Notes: generated from the sequence alone by a model not told the origin. 9,327 bases of DNA from DASPKX01 sp035627835 (GCA_035627835.1 DASPKX010000038.1:1-9327); one strand, 5' to 3'. Positions 1 through 7,374 are shown, counted from the stretch's first letter. A program made the numbers and translations.

Positions 1-729
1 CCACGCATCCCGCAAACACTCGATTGGGATCTCTGGCCCGGCCCTGCTCCACTCCGCCCATACAATCCGATTTACGTCCCCTTCAAGTGGCGCGGCTTCT
101 ACGAATACGGCACCGGCGCGATCGGTGACATGGGCGTGCATAACTTCGACGCCGCTTACTGGGGTCTGGAGCTGGGGGAGCCGATCATCGCGGAAGTCAA
201 AGAGTCCAGCGAAGGCACCGAAGATTCACCACCCCTCTGGAGCATCACTGAACTCACCTTCCCAAAGAGTGGCACAAAACCGCCCATCAAGGTCACTTTC
301 TACGACGGCAAGAAGCTGCCACCAACAGATCTGTTCCAGGGAGAGACGCCCACAGACAACGGCGCGCTCATTATCGGAAAGAACGGCACGATCTACCAAC
401 GCACCTGGCACGGCGGCATGGGAGAGTCGGACATGTTCAAGTTCATCGGCGGCGACGCCCCTGCCGAGGCCCAACCCACTTCGAAGACTCAACTCCCCCG
501 GTCCGAGGCCGGTCATCATCAGGAATGGATTCTGGCCTGCAAAGGCCAGGGCAAAGCCATGTCCGACTTCAATTACGCCTCCCGCTTGACCGAATCTCTC
601 CTCGTTGGGCAACTCGCGATCCGCACGGGCAAACGCATCGAGTGGAATGCGGCCAAAATGCGGGCCACCAACGCTCCCGAAGCCGACATCTTCATCAACC
701 CGCCCTACCGGAAAGGATGGACCCTGTGA
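1..729 (+). CDS. Gfo/Idh/MocA family oxidoreductase, C-terminal part (5' end outside window)
   Basis: The reading frame is open from the first base and gives 242 visible residues ending at TGA 727-729. The NAD(P)-binding Rossmann domain and its EKP motif would lie upstream of the window, so only the C-terminal substrate/oligomerisation domain is seen. It starts with LDWDLWPGPAP and KWRGFYEYG, then GDMGVHNFD (visible residues 43-51, His47), the usual position of a conserved active-site His in this family. It ends with the segment EWILACKGQGKAMSDFNYA, then RTGKRIEWNAAKM and a final YRKGW, all typical of the many-copy secreted or cytoplasmic members in Verrucomicrobiota and Planctomycetes. Such enzymes oxidise or reduce sugars and sugar derivatives with a nicotinamide cofactor; the substrate here cannot be told. 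The gene overlaps the next one by four bases (GTGA), so the two are probably translated together. Family assignment is firm; function is only general. Confidence 0.93.
   Translation, partial: PRIPQTLDWDLWPGPAPLRPYNPIYVPFKWRGFYEYGTGAIGDMGVHNFDAAYWGLELGEPIIAEVKESSEGTEDSPPLWSITELTFPKSGTKPPIKVTFYDGKKLPPTDLFQGETPTDNGALIIGKNGTIYQRTWHGGMGESDMFKFIGGDAPAEAQPTSKTQLPRSEAGHHQEWILACKGQGKAMSDFNYASRLTESLLVGQLAIRTGKRIEWNAAKMRATNAPEADIFINPPYRKGWTL
710..716 (+). promoter_or_regulatory. Shine-Dalgarno-like site for the hydrolase gene, inside the end of the oxidoreductase gene
   Basis: The purine run GGAAAGG ends nine bases before the GTG at 726. It directly abuts the in-frame ATG at 717 and is therefore too close to serve that codon. 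This favours GTG 726 as start, giving a GTGA overlap with the upstream stop codon and translational coupling. The alternative ATG 717 would add only three residues. Confidence 0.5.
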
Positions 730-2735
730 TTCAACGCGCTCTCGTTCTAATCGCCACGCTTGCCACAACCGCCACCCTCTTCGCCGCCGACCTCCCTCCC
801 CGGGACACCCGCGCCGATAAGGTGATCGACCTGAACACGAAGCGCACCTTCCCAGAAGTGCGTTCAACGGAGGAGTGGCAGCGTCTTGCCTGGCAAATTC
901 GCGCGAACACAGCCGTCAGCTGCGGCCTCGTGCCCAAGCCGCCGAAAACCGACCTCAAGCCGAGCATCACTGGGAAGGTCGAGCGCGACGGCTATTCAGT
1001 TGAGAAGGTCCACTTCCAACCTATCCCTGGTTTCTATTTAGCAGGCAACCTTTACCGCCCGCTTGGGAAGGGCAACGGCCCGTTCCCGGGCGTGCTCAAT
1101 CCGCATGGCCATTGGAACAACGGACGCTTCGCTGACGAAAAAGACGGCAGCGTGGCTGCGCGTTGCATCAACTTCGCGCGCATGGGGATGGTCGCGTTCA
1201 CCTACGACATGGTCGGCTACAACGACACGCCGCAGCTCCCGCACCGGCAATCATTCCTCCACCCGACAAACCAGCTCTGGAACCTCAGCATGATGGGCCT
1301 GCAGACATGGAACAGCATCCGCGCCCTCGATTTTCTCAGCTCATTGCCGGACGTGGACACCAATCGCCTGGCCTGCACGGGTGAATCGGGCGGCGGCACC
1401 CAAACCTTCATCCTTGGCGCTGTCGACCCGCGGCTCGCGCTGGTCGCCCCGATCGTGATGGTCTCGCACCAGATGCAAGGCGGCTGCGTCTGCGAGAACG
1501 CTCCCGGCCTGCGCGTTGATCATTCGAACATGGAGATCGCCGCCGTCCCCGCTCCCAAACCCCAGGTTATCGTCTCCGCCACCGGCGACTGGACCCGTGA
1601 CTTTAAGAACGTCGAAGGACCGGCGATTGCCCGGATTTACGATCTGCTTGATGCCGGCGATCGCTTCCACCACGCGATCTACGAAGCGCCCCACAACTAC
1701 AATAAAACCACCCGTGAAACCGTTTACGGTTGGTTCGATCATTGGCTTTTGAAAGCGGAGGACTACAAGCCCCGCCCCGAACCAGCGTATAAAAAAGAGT
1801 CGGACGCTGACCTTCGCGTCTTCCCAGACGGCAAGCTACCCGAGGACGCGCTGAAGCCCGAAGAGATCAGCGCTTACCTCGTGCAACGTCAGCGCGAGCA
1901 ATGGGCGTCATTGTTGCCGAAAGACGAGGAAACCCTGAGCGAGTTCAAGATGGCTTATGGCCCGGCCTGGGAGCAATCACTGCAGGTCGAAGCTCCAGAC
2001 AAACGTGACCTCATCGTTGAGCGCAAGACAGCCTTAAAGCATCAGGGTTTCCAATCCACCCGCCTTGTCTTCGGCCGCAATGGCAAAGGAGATCGTCTGG
2101 AAGGCATTTTGTACCAGCCCGCTCGAGCAGACAAAAAGAAGTTGGCCATCCTCATCCATGAAGAAGGCATGCGCGCCTTTCATCAAGCGGACGACGCGCC
2201 TAAGGCTCTCGCAAAGTCGCTCGTTGATTCTGGCGTCAGTGTCTTCTGCCCCCAACTCTTCAATCCTGGCGGCGCTGCCGATCAGGCTCGAAATTACTTC
2301 ACGAATTTCTTCACCACCTACAACCGCACTGACCTGCAAGAACGCGTTCAGGATCTTGCGACGAGCGCCTCGCTCGCGCGCCATACCCTTGGGTACGAGT
2401 CGGTGGTAATCGTCGGCCAAGGCCGCGCCGGCCTGTGGACAGTTCTCAGCGCACCGGTTGCTAATGCCATCGTTGCTGATGCCGCAGCAATCGGACCAGT
2501 CACGGATGAAAAACTACTCGCTCGCGACCTCTTCTCGCCGGGCCTCCGCTCACTGGGAGACTTCCAAGGGGCAGCGATGCTCGCGTTGCCCAATCCAACG
2601 CTGATTCACAACACCGGAGCTGGCTTTGAAACGAAAGCTTTCGTCGCCGCAGCCAAAGCCCTTAGCCCAAAAAGCGAAACGCGCGACTCCCGCCTTGAAG
2701 ATGCGGAAATCGCGCGTTGGATAAATCAGTTGTAG
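726..2735 (+). CDS. Secreted two-domain alpha/beta hydrolase, acetyl xylan esterase-like
   Basis: The product is 669 aa from GTG 726. Residues 1-21 form a signal peptide (short Arg-containing start, then LVLIATLATTATLFAA), so it acts outside the cytoplasm. The first alpha/beta hydrolase domain (about 50-345) has an oxyanion-type NPHGHW segment, a nucleophile elbow TGESGGG with Ser221, a likely acid Asp288 in SATGDW, and a likely His323 in APHNYN: a complete Ser-Asp-His triad. A second domain (about 430-669) repeats the fold's landmarks (LAILIHEEG; VIVGQGRAG) but has Gly566 where the nucleophile should be. Known relatives are annotated as acetyl xylan esterases or dienelactone-hydrolase-like proteins and are common in Planctomycetes and Verrucomicrobiota; removal of ester groups from polysaccharides is a plausible role but is inferred. 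Coupling to a sugar-type oxidoreductase upstream agrees with carbohydrate use. The gene ends 12 bp from the convergent thioredoxin gene. Confidence 0.85.
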   Translation: MIQRALVLIATLATTATLFAADLPPRDTRADKVIDLNTKRTFPEVRSTEEWQRLAWQIRANTAVSCGLVPKPPKTDLKPSITGKVERDGYSVEKVHFQPIPGFYLAGNLYRPLGKGNGPFPGVLNPHGHWNNGRFADEKDGSVAARCINFARMGMVAFTYDMVGYNDTPQLPHRQSFLHPTNQLWNLSMMGLQTWNSIRALDFLSSLPDVDTNRLACTGESGGGTQTFILGAVDPRLALVAPIVMVSHQMQGGCVCENAPGLRVDHSNMEIAAVPAPKPQVIVSATGDWTRDFKNVEGPAIARIYDLLDAGDRFHHAIYEAPHNYNKTTRETVYGWFDHWLLKAEDYKPRPEPAYKKESDADLRVFPDGKLPEDALKPEEISAYLVQRQREQWASLLPKDEETLSEFKMAYGPAWEQSLQVEAPDKRDLIVERKTALKHQGFQSTRLVFGRNGKGDRLEGILYQPARADKKKLAILIHEEGMRAFHQADDAPKALAKSLVDSGVSVFCPQLFNPGGAADQARNYFTNFFTTYNRTDLQERVQDLATSASLARHTLGYESVVIVGQGRAGLWTVLSAPVANAIVADAAAIGPVTDEKLLARDLFSPGLRSLGDFQGAAMLALPNPTLIHNTGAGFETKAFVAAAKALSPKSETRDSRLEDAEIARWINQL

Positions 2736-2747
2736 GGGCTTAAGGGC

Positions 2748-3200
2748 TTACTTCTTCGCGATCCAGCCTTTGAGCATCGCCACGTAATCGGCGGCCTTTG
2801 TGCTCGGCTGGTATCCGACCTCTCGGTTAATCTCTTTACCGGAAGGGTCCAGCATCACAATCGTGGGGTAGCCCTCGATTTTGTAGTGCGCGGCGAGGCC
2901 CTTATTCTTGGCCTTGAGCTTGGCAGACTGCTCCTTCTTCATCGGGAAATCGAGTTCCACCAGGATTAGGTTTTCCTTCGCAAATTCGGCGAACTCCTTG
3001 CTGGTTAGCACGTTGGCATGCAACTGCTTGCAAGGCGGGCACCAATCGGACCCGGTGAAATCAATGAGGACATGCTTGTTGGCTTCTTTGGCTTTCGCCT
3101 TTGCTGCATCCAAATCCGTGAGCCACTCGCCGCCTTCGGCCGCGACCGCCGCAACCATCGTGCAAAGCGCCAGAACCCCTGAGAAGAACAGTTTTTTCAT
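2748..3200 (-). CDS. Secreted thioredoxin-like protein (thioredoxin_7/DsbD-gamma type)
   Basis: The product is 150 aa from ATG 3200-3198. Residues 1-21 are a signal peptide (MKKLFFSGVLALC, then VAAVAA before E22). The mature part is one thioredoxin fold: an N-terminal segment EWLTDLDAAKAKAKEANK, strand HVLIDFTGSDW, active site WCPPCK with Cys54 and Cys57, and the cis-proline region GYPTIV with Pro112. The lengthened loop with many Lys residues (about 86-103) fits the thioredoxin_7 type. The two cysteines should do thiol-disulfide exchange in the periplasm; the partner is unknown and no DsbD-like membrane donor is in the window. It follows pyrC by 36 bp on the same strand and may share its transcript, although there is no functional link I can name. 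I see no good Shine-Dalgarno before the ATG. Confidence 0.92.
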   Translation of the reverse strand: MKKLFFSGVLALCTMVAAVAAEGGEWLTDLDAAKAKAKEANKHVLIDFTGSDWCPPCKQLHANVLTSKEFAEFAKENLILVELDFPMKKEQSAKLKAKNKGLAAHYKIEGYPTIVMLDPSGKEINREVGYQPSTKAADYVAMLKGWIAKK

Positions 3201-3236
3201 AGTTTGTAAGTTGATGAGCGTGTTTCGTCCCGGTTA

Positions 3237-4625
3237 TTAGACGGGCGCCAAAACCGTTTGTTCAGAATGGACCACCCGTCCTCCGACTATGGTGTATAAG
3301 GTCTTGCCTTTCAACGGCCAGCCGTAGAACGGTGAATTCAACGATTTGCTCGCGGTTTCACCGCGCTGAAAGACCCATTCGGCATTGGGATCAAATACCG
3401 TCACATCGCCATCTGCTCCCACCGAAAGCGTACCCTTCTGCAACCGCAGCATCTTCGCCGGGTTCACCGTCAGCGCCGCAATGATCTCGGGCAACTTCAT
3501 GCGCCCCGTGTGATAAAGCTGCATCATGCACAAGGGCAACGCCGTCTCCAACCCCGTAATCCCAAACGGGGCGTAATCGAACTCCACTTCCTTCTCATAG
3601 GAAGTGTGCGGCGCGTGGTCCGTCCCGATAATCTCCAAGGTTCCATCCATCAACCCCTCGAGGATCGCCTCCCGATCCCGCCCGGACCGCAAGGGTGGGT
3701 TCATCTTGAAATGCGTGTCGTAATTCGGCCACTTGGGCAGCGGATGATCTTTTGGGAACAGCCGGGCCAAATCCGCTCCATCGCCCTTCCAAAACTCATC
3801 GCTCCCGGCGATCGACGAATCTGTCAGCGTGAAATGATGAGGGCAGGCTTCGCCCGAAATCGGCACTCCCCTGCTCTTGGCTTCCCGCAGCAAAGCGACG
3901 CTGCCCGCGGCGCTCAAGTGCTGGCAATGCACATGCGTGCCGGTTAATTCCGCTAGCAGAATATTCCGCGCCACAATCATCTCCTCGCCGGCCGCAGGCC
4001 AGCCGCGCAATCCCAGCACGGTGCTCCAATACCCCTCGTGCATGACGCCGTCTGTCACGAGATTGTAATCCTGGCAATGATCGAGCAGCGGCAGGTCAAA
4101 CATCCGCGCGTACTCAAGCGCCCGCCGCATGAGGTCATTATTCTGCACGCAATGCCCATCATCGGTTACGGCCACGATGCCCGCGCTCTTCAACGATCCG
4201 ATGGGCGCAAGCTCTTCCCCGGCGATGTTCTTCGTAATCGCGCCGGTCACAAAGACGTTCACCTTCCCCTCGCGAGCAGCCTTTTCGCGGATCAACGCCA
4301 CGGTGCCCGCGTTATCAATTGAAGGCGCGGTATTCGGCATGCAAACAACTGAGGTGAACCCGCCCCGCGCAGCCGCCGCTGTCCCTGTGCTGATCGTCTC
4401 TTTCGCGCTCTGCCCCGGCTCACGCAAATGCACATGCGAATCGAACAAGCCGGGGCAGACGATTAGCCCTTTGACATCGATGCGGGGGATATCCTTCGGC
4501 GCTTTAGCCGCTGCCTGTGAGCCGATGGCTTCAATCTTCCCGTTAAGAATGAGCACGTCAGCTTCAGCATCGAGGCTGTTGGCGGGGTCAATGACGCGCC
4601 CGTTGGCGAGCAGCAAGGAATTCAT
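3237..4625 (-). CDS. pyrC: Dihydroorotase (type I)
   Basis: The enzyme catalyses reversible cyclisation of N-carbamoyl-L-aspartate to dihydroorotate in pyrimidine synthesis, in the cytoplasm. I start it at ATG 4625 (462 aa, MNSLLLANGRVIDP), which matches the usual N-terminus; the frame continues upstream to a TTG at 4676 but those residues look non-native. Amidohydrolase landmarks are all present: DSHVHLREPG with zinc ligands His64 and His66 and substrate Arg68; TDDG at 154-157, the metal-bridging Asp typical of type I enzymes without carbamylated Lys; LLDHCQD with His183; HVHCQHLS with His236; GEACPHH; MNPPLRS with Asn309; and GTDHAPH with catalytic Asp336. Type I enzymes are usually near 430 aa. 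The extra length lies mainly in a segment of about 25 residues (about 276-300) between the CPHH and MNPPLR motifs. The frame ends in tandem TAA TAA. No pyrB is adjacent within the window. Confidence 0.95.
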   Translation of the reverse strand: MNSLLLANGRVIDPANSLDAEADVLILNGKIEAIGSQAAAKAPKDIPRIDVKGLIVCPGLFDSHVHLREPGQSAKETISTGTAAAARGGFTSVVCMPNTAPSIDNAGTVALIREKAAREGKVNVFVTGAITKNIAGEELAPIGSLKSAGIVAVTDDGHCVQNNDLMRRALEYARMFDLPLLDHCQDYNLVTDGVMHEGYWSTVLGLRGWPAAGEEMIVARNILLAELTGTHVHCQHLSAAGSVALLREAKSRGVPISGEACPHHFTLTDSSIAGSDEFWKGDGADLARLFPKDHPLPKWPNYDTHFKMNPPLRSGRDREAILEGLMDGTLEIIGTDHAPHTSYEKEVEFDYAPFGITGLETALPLCMMQLYHTGRMKLPEIIAALTVNPAKMLRLQKGTLSVGADGDVTVFDPNAEWVFQRGETASKSLNSPFYGWPLKGKTLYTIVGGRVVHSEQTVLAPV

Positions 4626-4744
4626 TCGTCGCGCCCAAGATACTCGGCCTCCCCGAACAGCGACAATCACATTCAAGCCGCACCCGAATCGTGCCAGTGT
4701 TTAGCCTTTGCAACTTTCGGCGACGCAGTGTGTCCTATTAACGG
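4626..4744. promoter_or_regulatory. Divergent intergenic region between pyrC and the Ntn hydrolase gene
   Basis: These 119 bp separate two divergently oriented start codons, so promoters for both genes are expected here. I cannot point to a convincing -35/-10 pair on either strand. There is a TTGCAA at 4708-4713, but its best -10 partner TATTAA is 22 bp away and nearly touches the ATG. Neither start codon has a strong Shine-Dalgarno site. No inverted repeat suggesting an attenuator or a PyrR-type leader stands out. Confidence 0.4.
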
Positions 4745-5887
4745 ATGCGTTTCACCAAATTGTTGGCATGCCTCACCATCGCTTCGCTGCTGAACGGCGG
4801 AGCGCGCGCCTGCACCATCTTCGTCCTCACCGACACCAACAAAACCCTCTTCTTCAACAACGAAGACTTTTCTGAGCCGCGCACGCGGATTTGGTTCGTG
4901 CCTGGCGGCTCCAACTACTTCGGATGCGCTTACGTCGGTTTTGCCGACGGTTGGGCCCAGGGCGGATTAAACACGGAAGGATTCGCCTTTGATTGGGTGG
5001 CCGGAATGGAGCGGCCTTACAAGCCTGCCCGCCACCTCAAACCTGTTCGCGATAATTCCGCCGAGCGCATGCTCGAGAGCTGCAAGACTGTCGGCGAAGC
5101 CATCGAGTTCTACAAAAGGCATCGCGAGCCCGCATTTAACCGCTCGAGCATCATGGTCGCGGACAAAACCGGCGCATCGGTGATCATCAGCGCGGACGAC
5201 GGCAAACTCCGGTTCGATGAATCGAGTAAAAGCCGCGGATTCGGCTACGCAGGGTCCACGGTGCGCACCGCCCTCGAGACCAGCCTCGAACCGAGCATTC
5301 CCGCAGGCCTGAAACTCCTCGAGAGCTGCAAGCAGGAGGGCCCATTTGCCACGAAATATTCTAACGTGTTCGATCTCAGAAGCGGCGAGATCACCATTAC
5401 CTCGTCCAGCAACGCCGTTCCTCAATATTTGAACCTTCGTGCTGAGCTGAAGAAAGGAGCGCACTACTACGACATTCCGGCGCTCGCCCAGCAAGTTCAG
5501 GAGCCCTTGCGCCCTTTGCTGCCGGATATGCGCCGCCTGCCTGTGGACGACTTCGAAGTGATTGAAGCCCCCGCGAAGGAACTAGCCTTTATCCAACGGA
5601 TTATGCGCGAAGCCCAGCTCAACCAGATCCGTCGCGAAGATTACGAGCCTGAGGTTTGGAGAGCAATGGAGCCGGTCCGCGCCGCAATGGCCGAAGGGTT
5701 GCTGAACCTTGGAAAGCTGCTCAGCCTCGAAAAAGTTAAGCGCATCCATGCCCCGGCCGACGCCAATGATAAGCTCCAACTCTACAAGCTGACCTACGAG
5801 AAGGCGATGCTCGTCCTTCGATTCAAAGTGACCGATCACCAGACCATCGCTGACACCGGCACCGAAGCGCACGAACAACGCTTCTGA
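4745..5887 (+). CDS. Secreted Ntn hydrolase, choloylglycine hydrolase/linear amide C-N hydrolase-like
   Basis: The product is 380 aa from ATG 4745. Residues 1-22 form a signal peptide (MRFTKLLACLTIASLLNGGARA) with an A-R-A site directly before Cys23. Cys23 begins CTIFVL, the Cys-Thr start of cysteine-nucleophile Ntn hydrolases, so signal peptidase cleavage would itself expose the catalytic N-terminus. Next come LFFNNEDF (35-42), RIWFVPGG, and GGLNTEGFAFD (about 75-85), matching the pattern of the NNED-type branch of the choloylglycine hydrolase/penicillin V acylase/acyl-transferase group. The core runs to about residue 235. The remaining 140 residues are partly helical (EVWRAMEPVRAAMAEGLLNLGKL) and end in a strand-rich stretch (about 350-370) that I do not recognise. 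The reaction is expected to be amide hydrolysis of a linear N-acyl compound outside the cytoplasm; the substrate is unknown. The residue before the Cys and the -3 Ala do not make a proper lipobox. Confidence 0.82.
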   Translation: MRFTKLLACLTIASLLNGGARACTIFVLTDTNKTLFFNNEDFSEPRTRIWFVPGGSNYFGCAYVGFADGWAQGGLNTEGFAFDWVAGMERPYKPARHLKPVRDNSAERMLESCKTVGEAIEFYKRHREPAFNRSSIMVADKTGASVIISADDGKLRFDESSKSRGFGYAGSTVRTALETSLEPSIPAGLKLLESCKQEGPFATKYSNVFDLRSGEITITSSSNAVPQYLNLRAELKKGAHYYDIPALAQQVQEPLRPLLPDMRRLPVDDFEVIEAPAKELAFIQRIMREAQLNQIRREDYEPEVWRAMEPVRAAMAEGLLNLGKLLSLEKVKRIHAPADANDKLQLYKLTYEKAMLVLRFKVTDHQTIADTGTEAHEQRF

Positions 5888-5905
5888 AGCGCTTACAGCC
5901 GCTTC
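5864..5905. terminator. Tandem identical-stem hairpins at a convergent gene junction
   Basis: Two hairpins stand side by side with the same six-base stem. The first is GAAGCG 5864-5869 with CGCTTC 5879-5884 (9-nt loop); the second is GAAGCG 5886-5891 with CGCTTC 5900-5905 (8-nt loop), one base apart. They overlap the last codons of the Ntn hydrolase and of the fumarase beta subunit, whose stop codons are only 5 bp apart. The position suits a bidirectional transcription stop. No T-run follows on either strand, so an intrinsic terminator of the usual kind is not shown. Because the stems are interchangeable, a longer alternative pairing of the outer arms is also possible. Confidence 0.4.
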
Positions 5906-6465
5906 GCCAACTCAGCCGTGCTATGCGCAAGCACTTCGCGGTGCAGGGAGTTCCCGTGCGAATCCATCGTCACCACTGCCGGGAAGTTCTCCACTTCCAG
6001 CTCCCAAATCGCCTCCGGAGACCCAAATTCCTTCAGGAAGTAAACATTCCGAACCTTCTTCACGCACTCCGCCAAAACCTGGGCCGCGCCACCGATGGCG
6101 TGCAGATACACGCAGCCATGCTCTCGGCAGGCTTCCAAAGTTTTCTCGCCCATGCCGCCCTTGCCAATCACCCCCCGCAAGCGGAAGTCCCGAATGACCT
6201 GCCATTGATAAGGCTCCTCTCGAATCGAAGTCGTCGGGCCCGCTGCCGTGACCTTCCAGGCGCCCTGCTCATCCTTCACCACCACCGGGCCGCAATGGTA
6301 AACGATCCCATTCTCCAGGCTCACTCCCGCGGGGAGTTTTCCACCTTCATGCAAATACTTGTGCACGACATCGCGCCCGGTGAACACAATCCCGCTGATC
6401 TCGACGGGATCACCCACGCGCAAAGCGCGAACCTGCTCTTCGGTGAAGGGATATTGAAGCTTCAT
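5893..6465 (-). CDS. Class I fumarate hydratase, beta subunit
   Basis: The product is 190 aa from ATG 6465 and corresponds to the C-terminal (beta) part of iron-sulfur hydro-lyases. Landmarks in order are VGDPVEISGIVFTGRD (17-32, the entry to the swivelling domain), YHCGPV (56-61), AAGPTTSIR (74-82, the substrate-binding loop with its conserved Arg), GKGGM (101-105), HAIGGAA (122-128) and VTMDSHGNSLH (165-175). With the alpha subunit encoded 21 bp upstream it should form the enzyme that interconverts fumarate and (S)-malate in the TCA cycle. L(+)-tartrate dehydratase beta subunits share these motifs, so tartrate cannot be excluded on sequence alone, but no tartrate transporter or regulator is nearby. 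No strong Shine-Dalgarno precedes the start. The gene converges on the Ntn hydrolase gene. Confidence 0.93.
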   Translation of the reverse strand: MKLQYPFTEEQVRALRVGDPVEISGIVFTGRDVVHKYLHEGGKLPAGVSLENGIVYHCGPVVVKDEQGAWKVTAAGPTTSIREEPYQWQVIRDFRLRGVIGKGGMGEKTLEACREHGCVYLHAIGGAAQVLAECVKKVRNVYFLKEFGSPEAIWELEVENFPAVVTMDSHGNSLHREVLAHSTAELAKRL

Positions 6466-6486
6466 GATTGGTTTAAACGTGCCCGG

Positions 6487-7365
6487 TCAATAAAGCCACT
6501 TGGTGATGCCGCCGTTGGAATCCAACTCCACACCCTGCCTGCGAAAAGCCCAGCACATATAACTCACGCTCACGAAGAATGACGCAGGCAAACGATTCAA
6601 GGTTGTTGCTTTCACGCCCAACAACGTTGTTTTGCCCCCGAAACCCATTGGTCCGATTCCCAGCTCATTAGCCGTGTTCAACACATCCTGCTCGAGCTTA
6701 TCCAGCTCAGGATTGGGATTGCGGTCATCAATCTTGCGCAGGAACTGGAGCTTCGAGTGCTCGTAACCTGTGGCCCGATCACCGCCGATGCACACGCCGA
6801 GGATCCCCGGCCCGCACCCCTTCCCTTGCGCTTGCAGGACAGCGTCGAGCACCACCTTCCGGCAACCATCCAGATCCCGGTTCGCCTTGAGCTTCTCGTT
6901 TGGCAGCGAATACTGCGCGCCCACGTTCTCGCAGCCGCCACCTTTTAATTGCAGCCGCACATGCACCACTGACTCGCGATGCGGATGAAAGTGAACGACC
7001 GGTGAGCCCGGACCCACATTCGTCCCATCATTGGCGCCCGTCAGAGAATCGACCGAATTCTGCCGGAGATATCCCTTTTTCGTGGCCTCGGTAACCGCAG
7101 CACGCGCCGTATCCTCAAACGTGATCAGATCAAAGCCCACGGGGGCGTCCACATAAAATAGAATGCTGCCTGTGTCCTGGCAGATCGGCTGCGACTTCTG
7201 CTTCGCGAGTTCAATATTCCGCTCAATGATCTTCAGAGCGGATTCGGCAATCGTCCCTTTTTTCTCCCGTTCGAGCGCAGAAAGTATGGAGCGTTGGACA
7301 TCGTCAGGAATTTCCGCGGAAGTGCGGCGAATCAATTCAAGGAGTGATTGGTGCAAGCCCTGCAT
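6487..7365 (-). CDS. Class I fumarate hydratase, alpha subunit
   Basis: The product is 292 aa from ATG 7365; a TTG three codons upstream (7374) is an alternative. It is the [4Fe-4S]-binding subunit of the two-subunit fumarase. The three expected cluster cysteines are visible: Cys62 in PICQDTG, Cys184 in GKGCGPGILG, and Cys271 in VSYMCWAFRR. Other landmarks are DSLTGANDGTNVGPG (about 106-120), PVVHFHPH, GPMGFGGKTT (about 238-247) and the closing NGGITKWLY. The usual KGGGSEN motif reads KGGGCEN here, placing an extra Cys145 in the active-site loop. The length is normal for alpha subunits (about 280-300 aa). Stop and beta-subunit start are 21 bp apart, so the pair forms an operon. The cluster is likely oxygen-sensitive, as in the family. 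Tartrate dehydratase remains a less likely alternative. Confidence 0.94.
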   Translation of the reverse strand: MQGLHQSLLELIRRTSAEIPDDVQRSILSALEREKKGTIAESALKIIERNIELAKQKSQPICQDTGSILFYVDAPVGFDLITFEDTARAAVTEATKKGYLRQNSVDSLTGANDGTNVGPGSPVVHFHPHRESVVHVRLQLKGGGCENVGAQYSLPNEKLKANRDLDGCRKVVLDAVLQAQGKGCGPGILGVCIGGDRATGYEHSKLQFLRKIDDRNPNPELDKLEQDVLNTANELGIGPMGFGGKTTLLGVKATTLNRLPASFFVSVSYMCWAFRRQGVELDSNGGITKWLY

Positions 7366-7374
7366 CGGACCCAA

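Noticed and set aside
525..725. Extended N-terminus of the hydrolase in the same frame
   Set aside because: It would overlap 200 bp of the oxidoreductase gene and precede a clear signal peptide; the start at 726 is much better.
226..867. Minus-strand 213-aa frame
   Set aside because: It is antisense to the Gfo/Idh/MocA gene, whose motifs are clear; its composition is Gly/Arg-rich, as expected of a shadow frame.
4626..4676. Upstream extension of pyrC to TTG 4676
   Set aside because: The added 17 residues do not resemble dihydroorotases, while the ATG at 4625 gives the normal N-terminus.
4745..4813. Lipoprotein signal with Cys23 as lipidated residue
   Set aside because: The residues before Cys are A-R-A, lacking the Leu-type -3 residue and small -2 residue of a lipobox; Cys-Thr at the mature start fits an Ntn nucleophile.
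5923..6582. Plus-strand 219-aa frame
   Set aside because: It is antisense to the fumarase beta gene and the end of alpha, both of which carry full family motifs.
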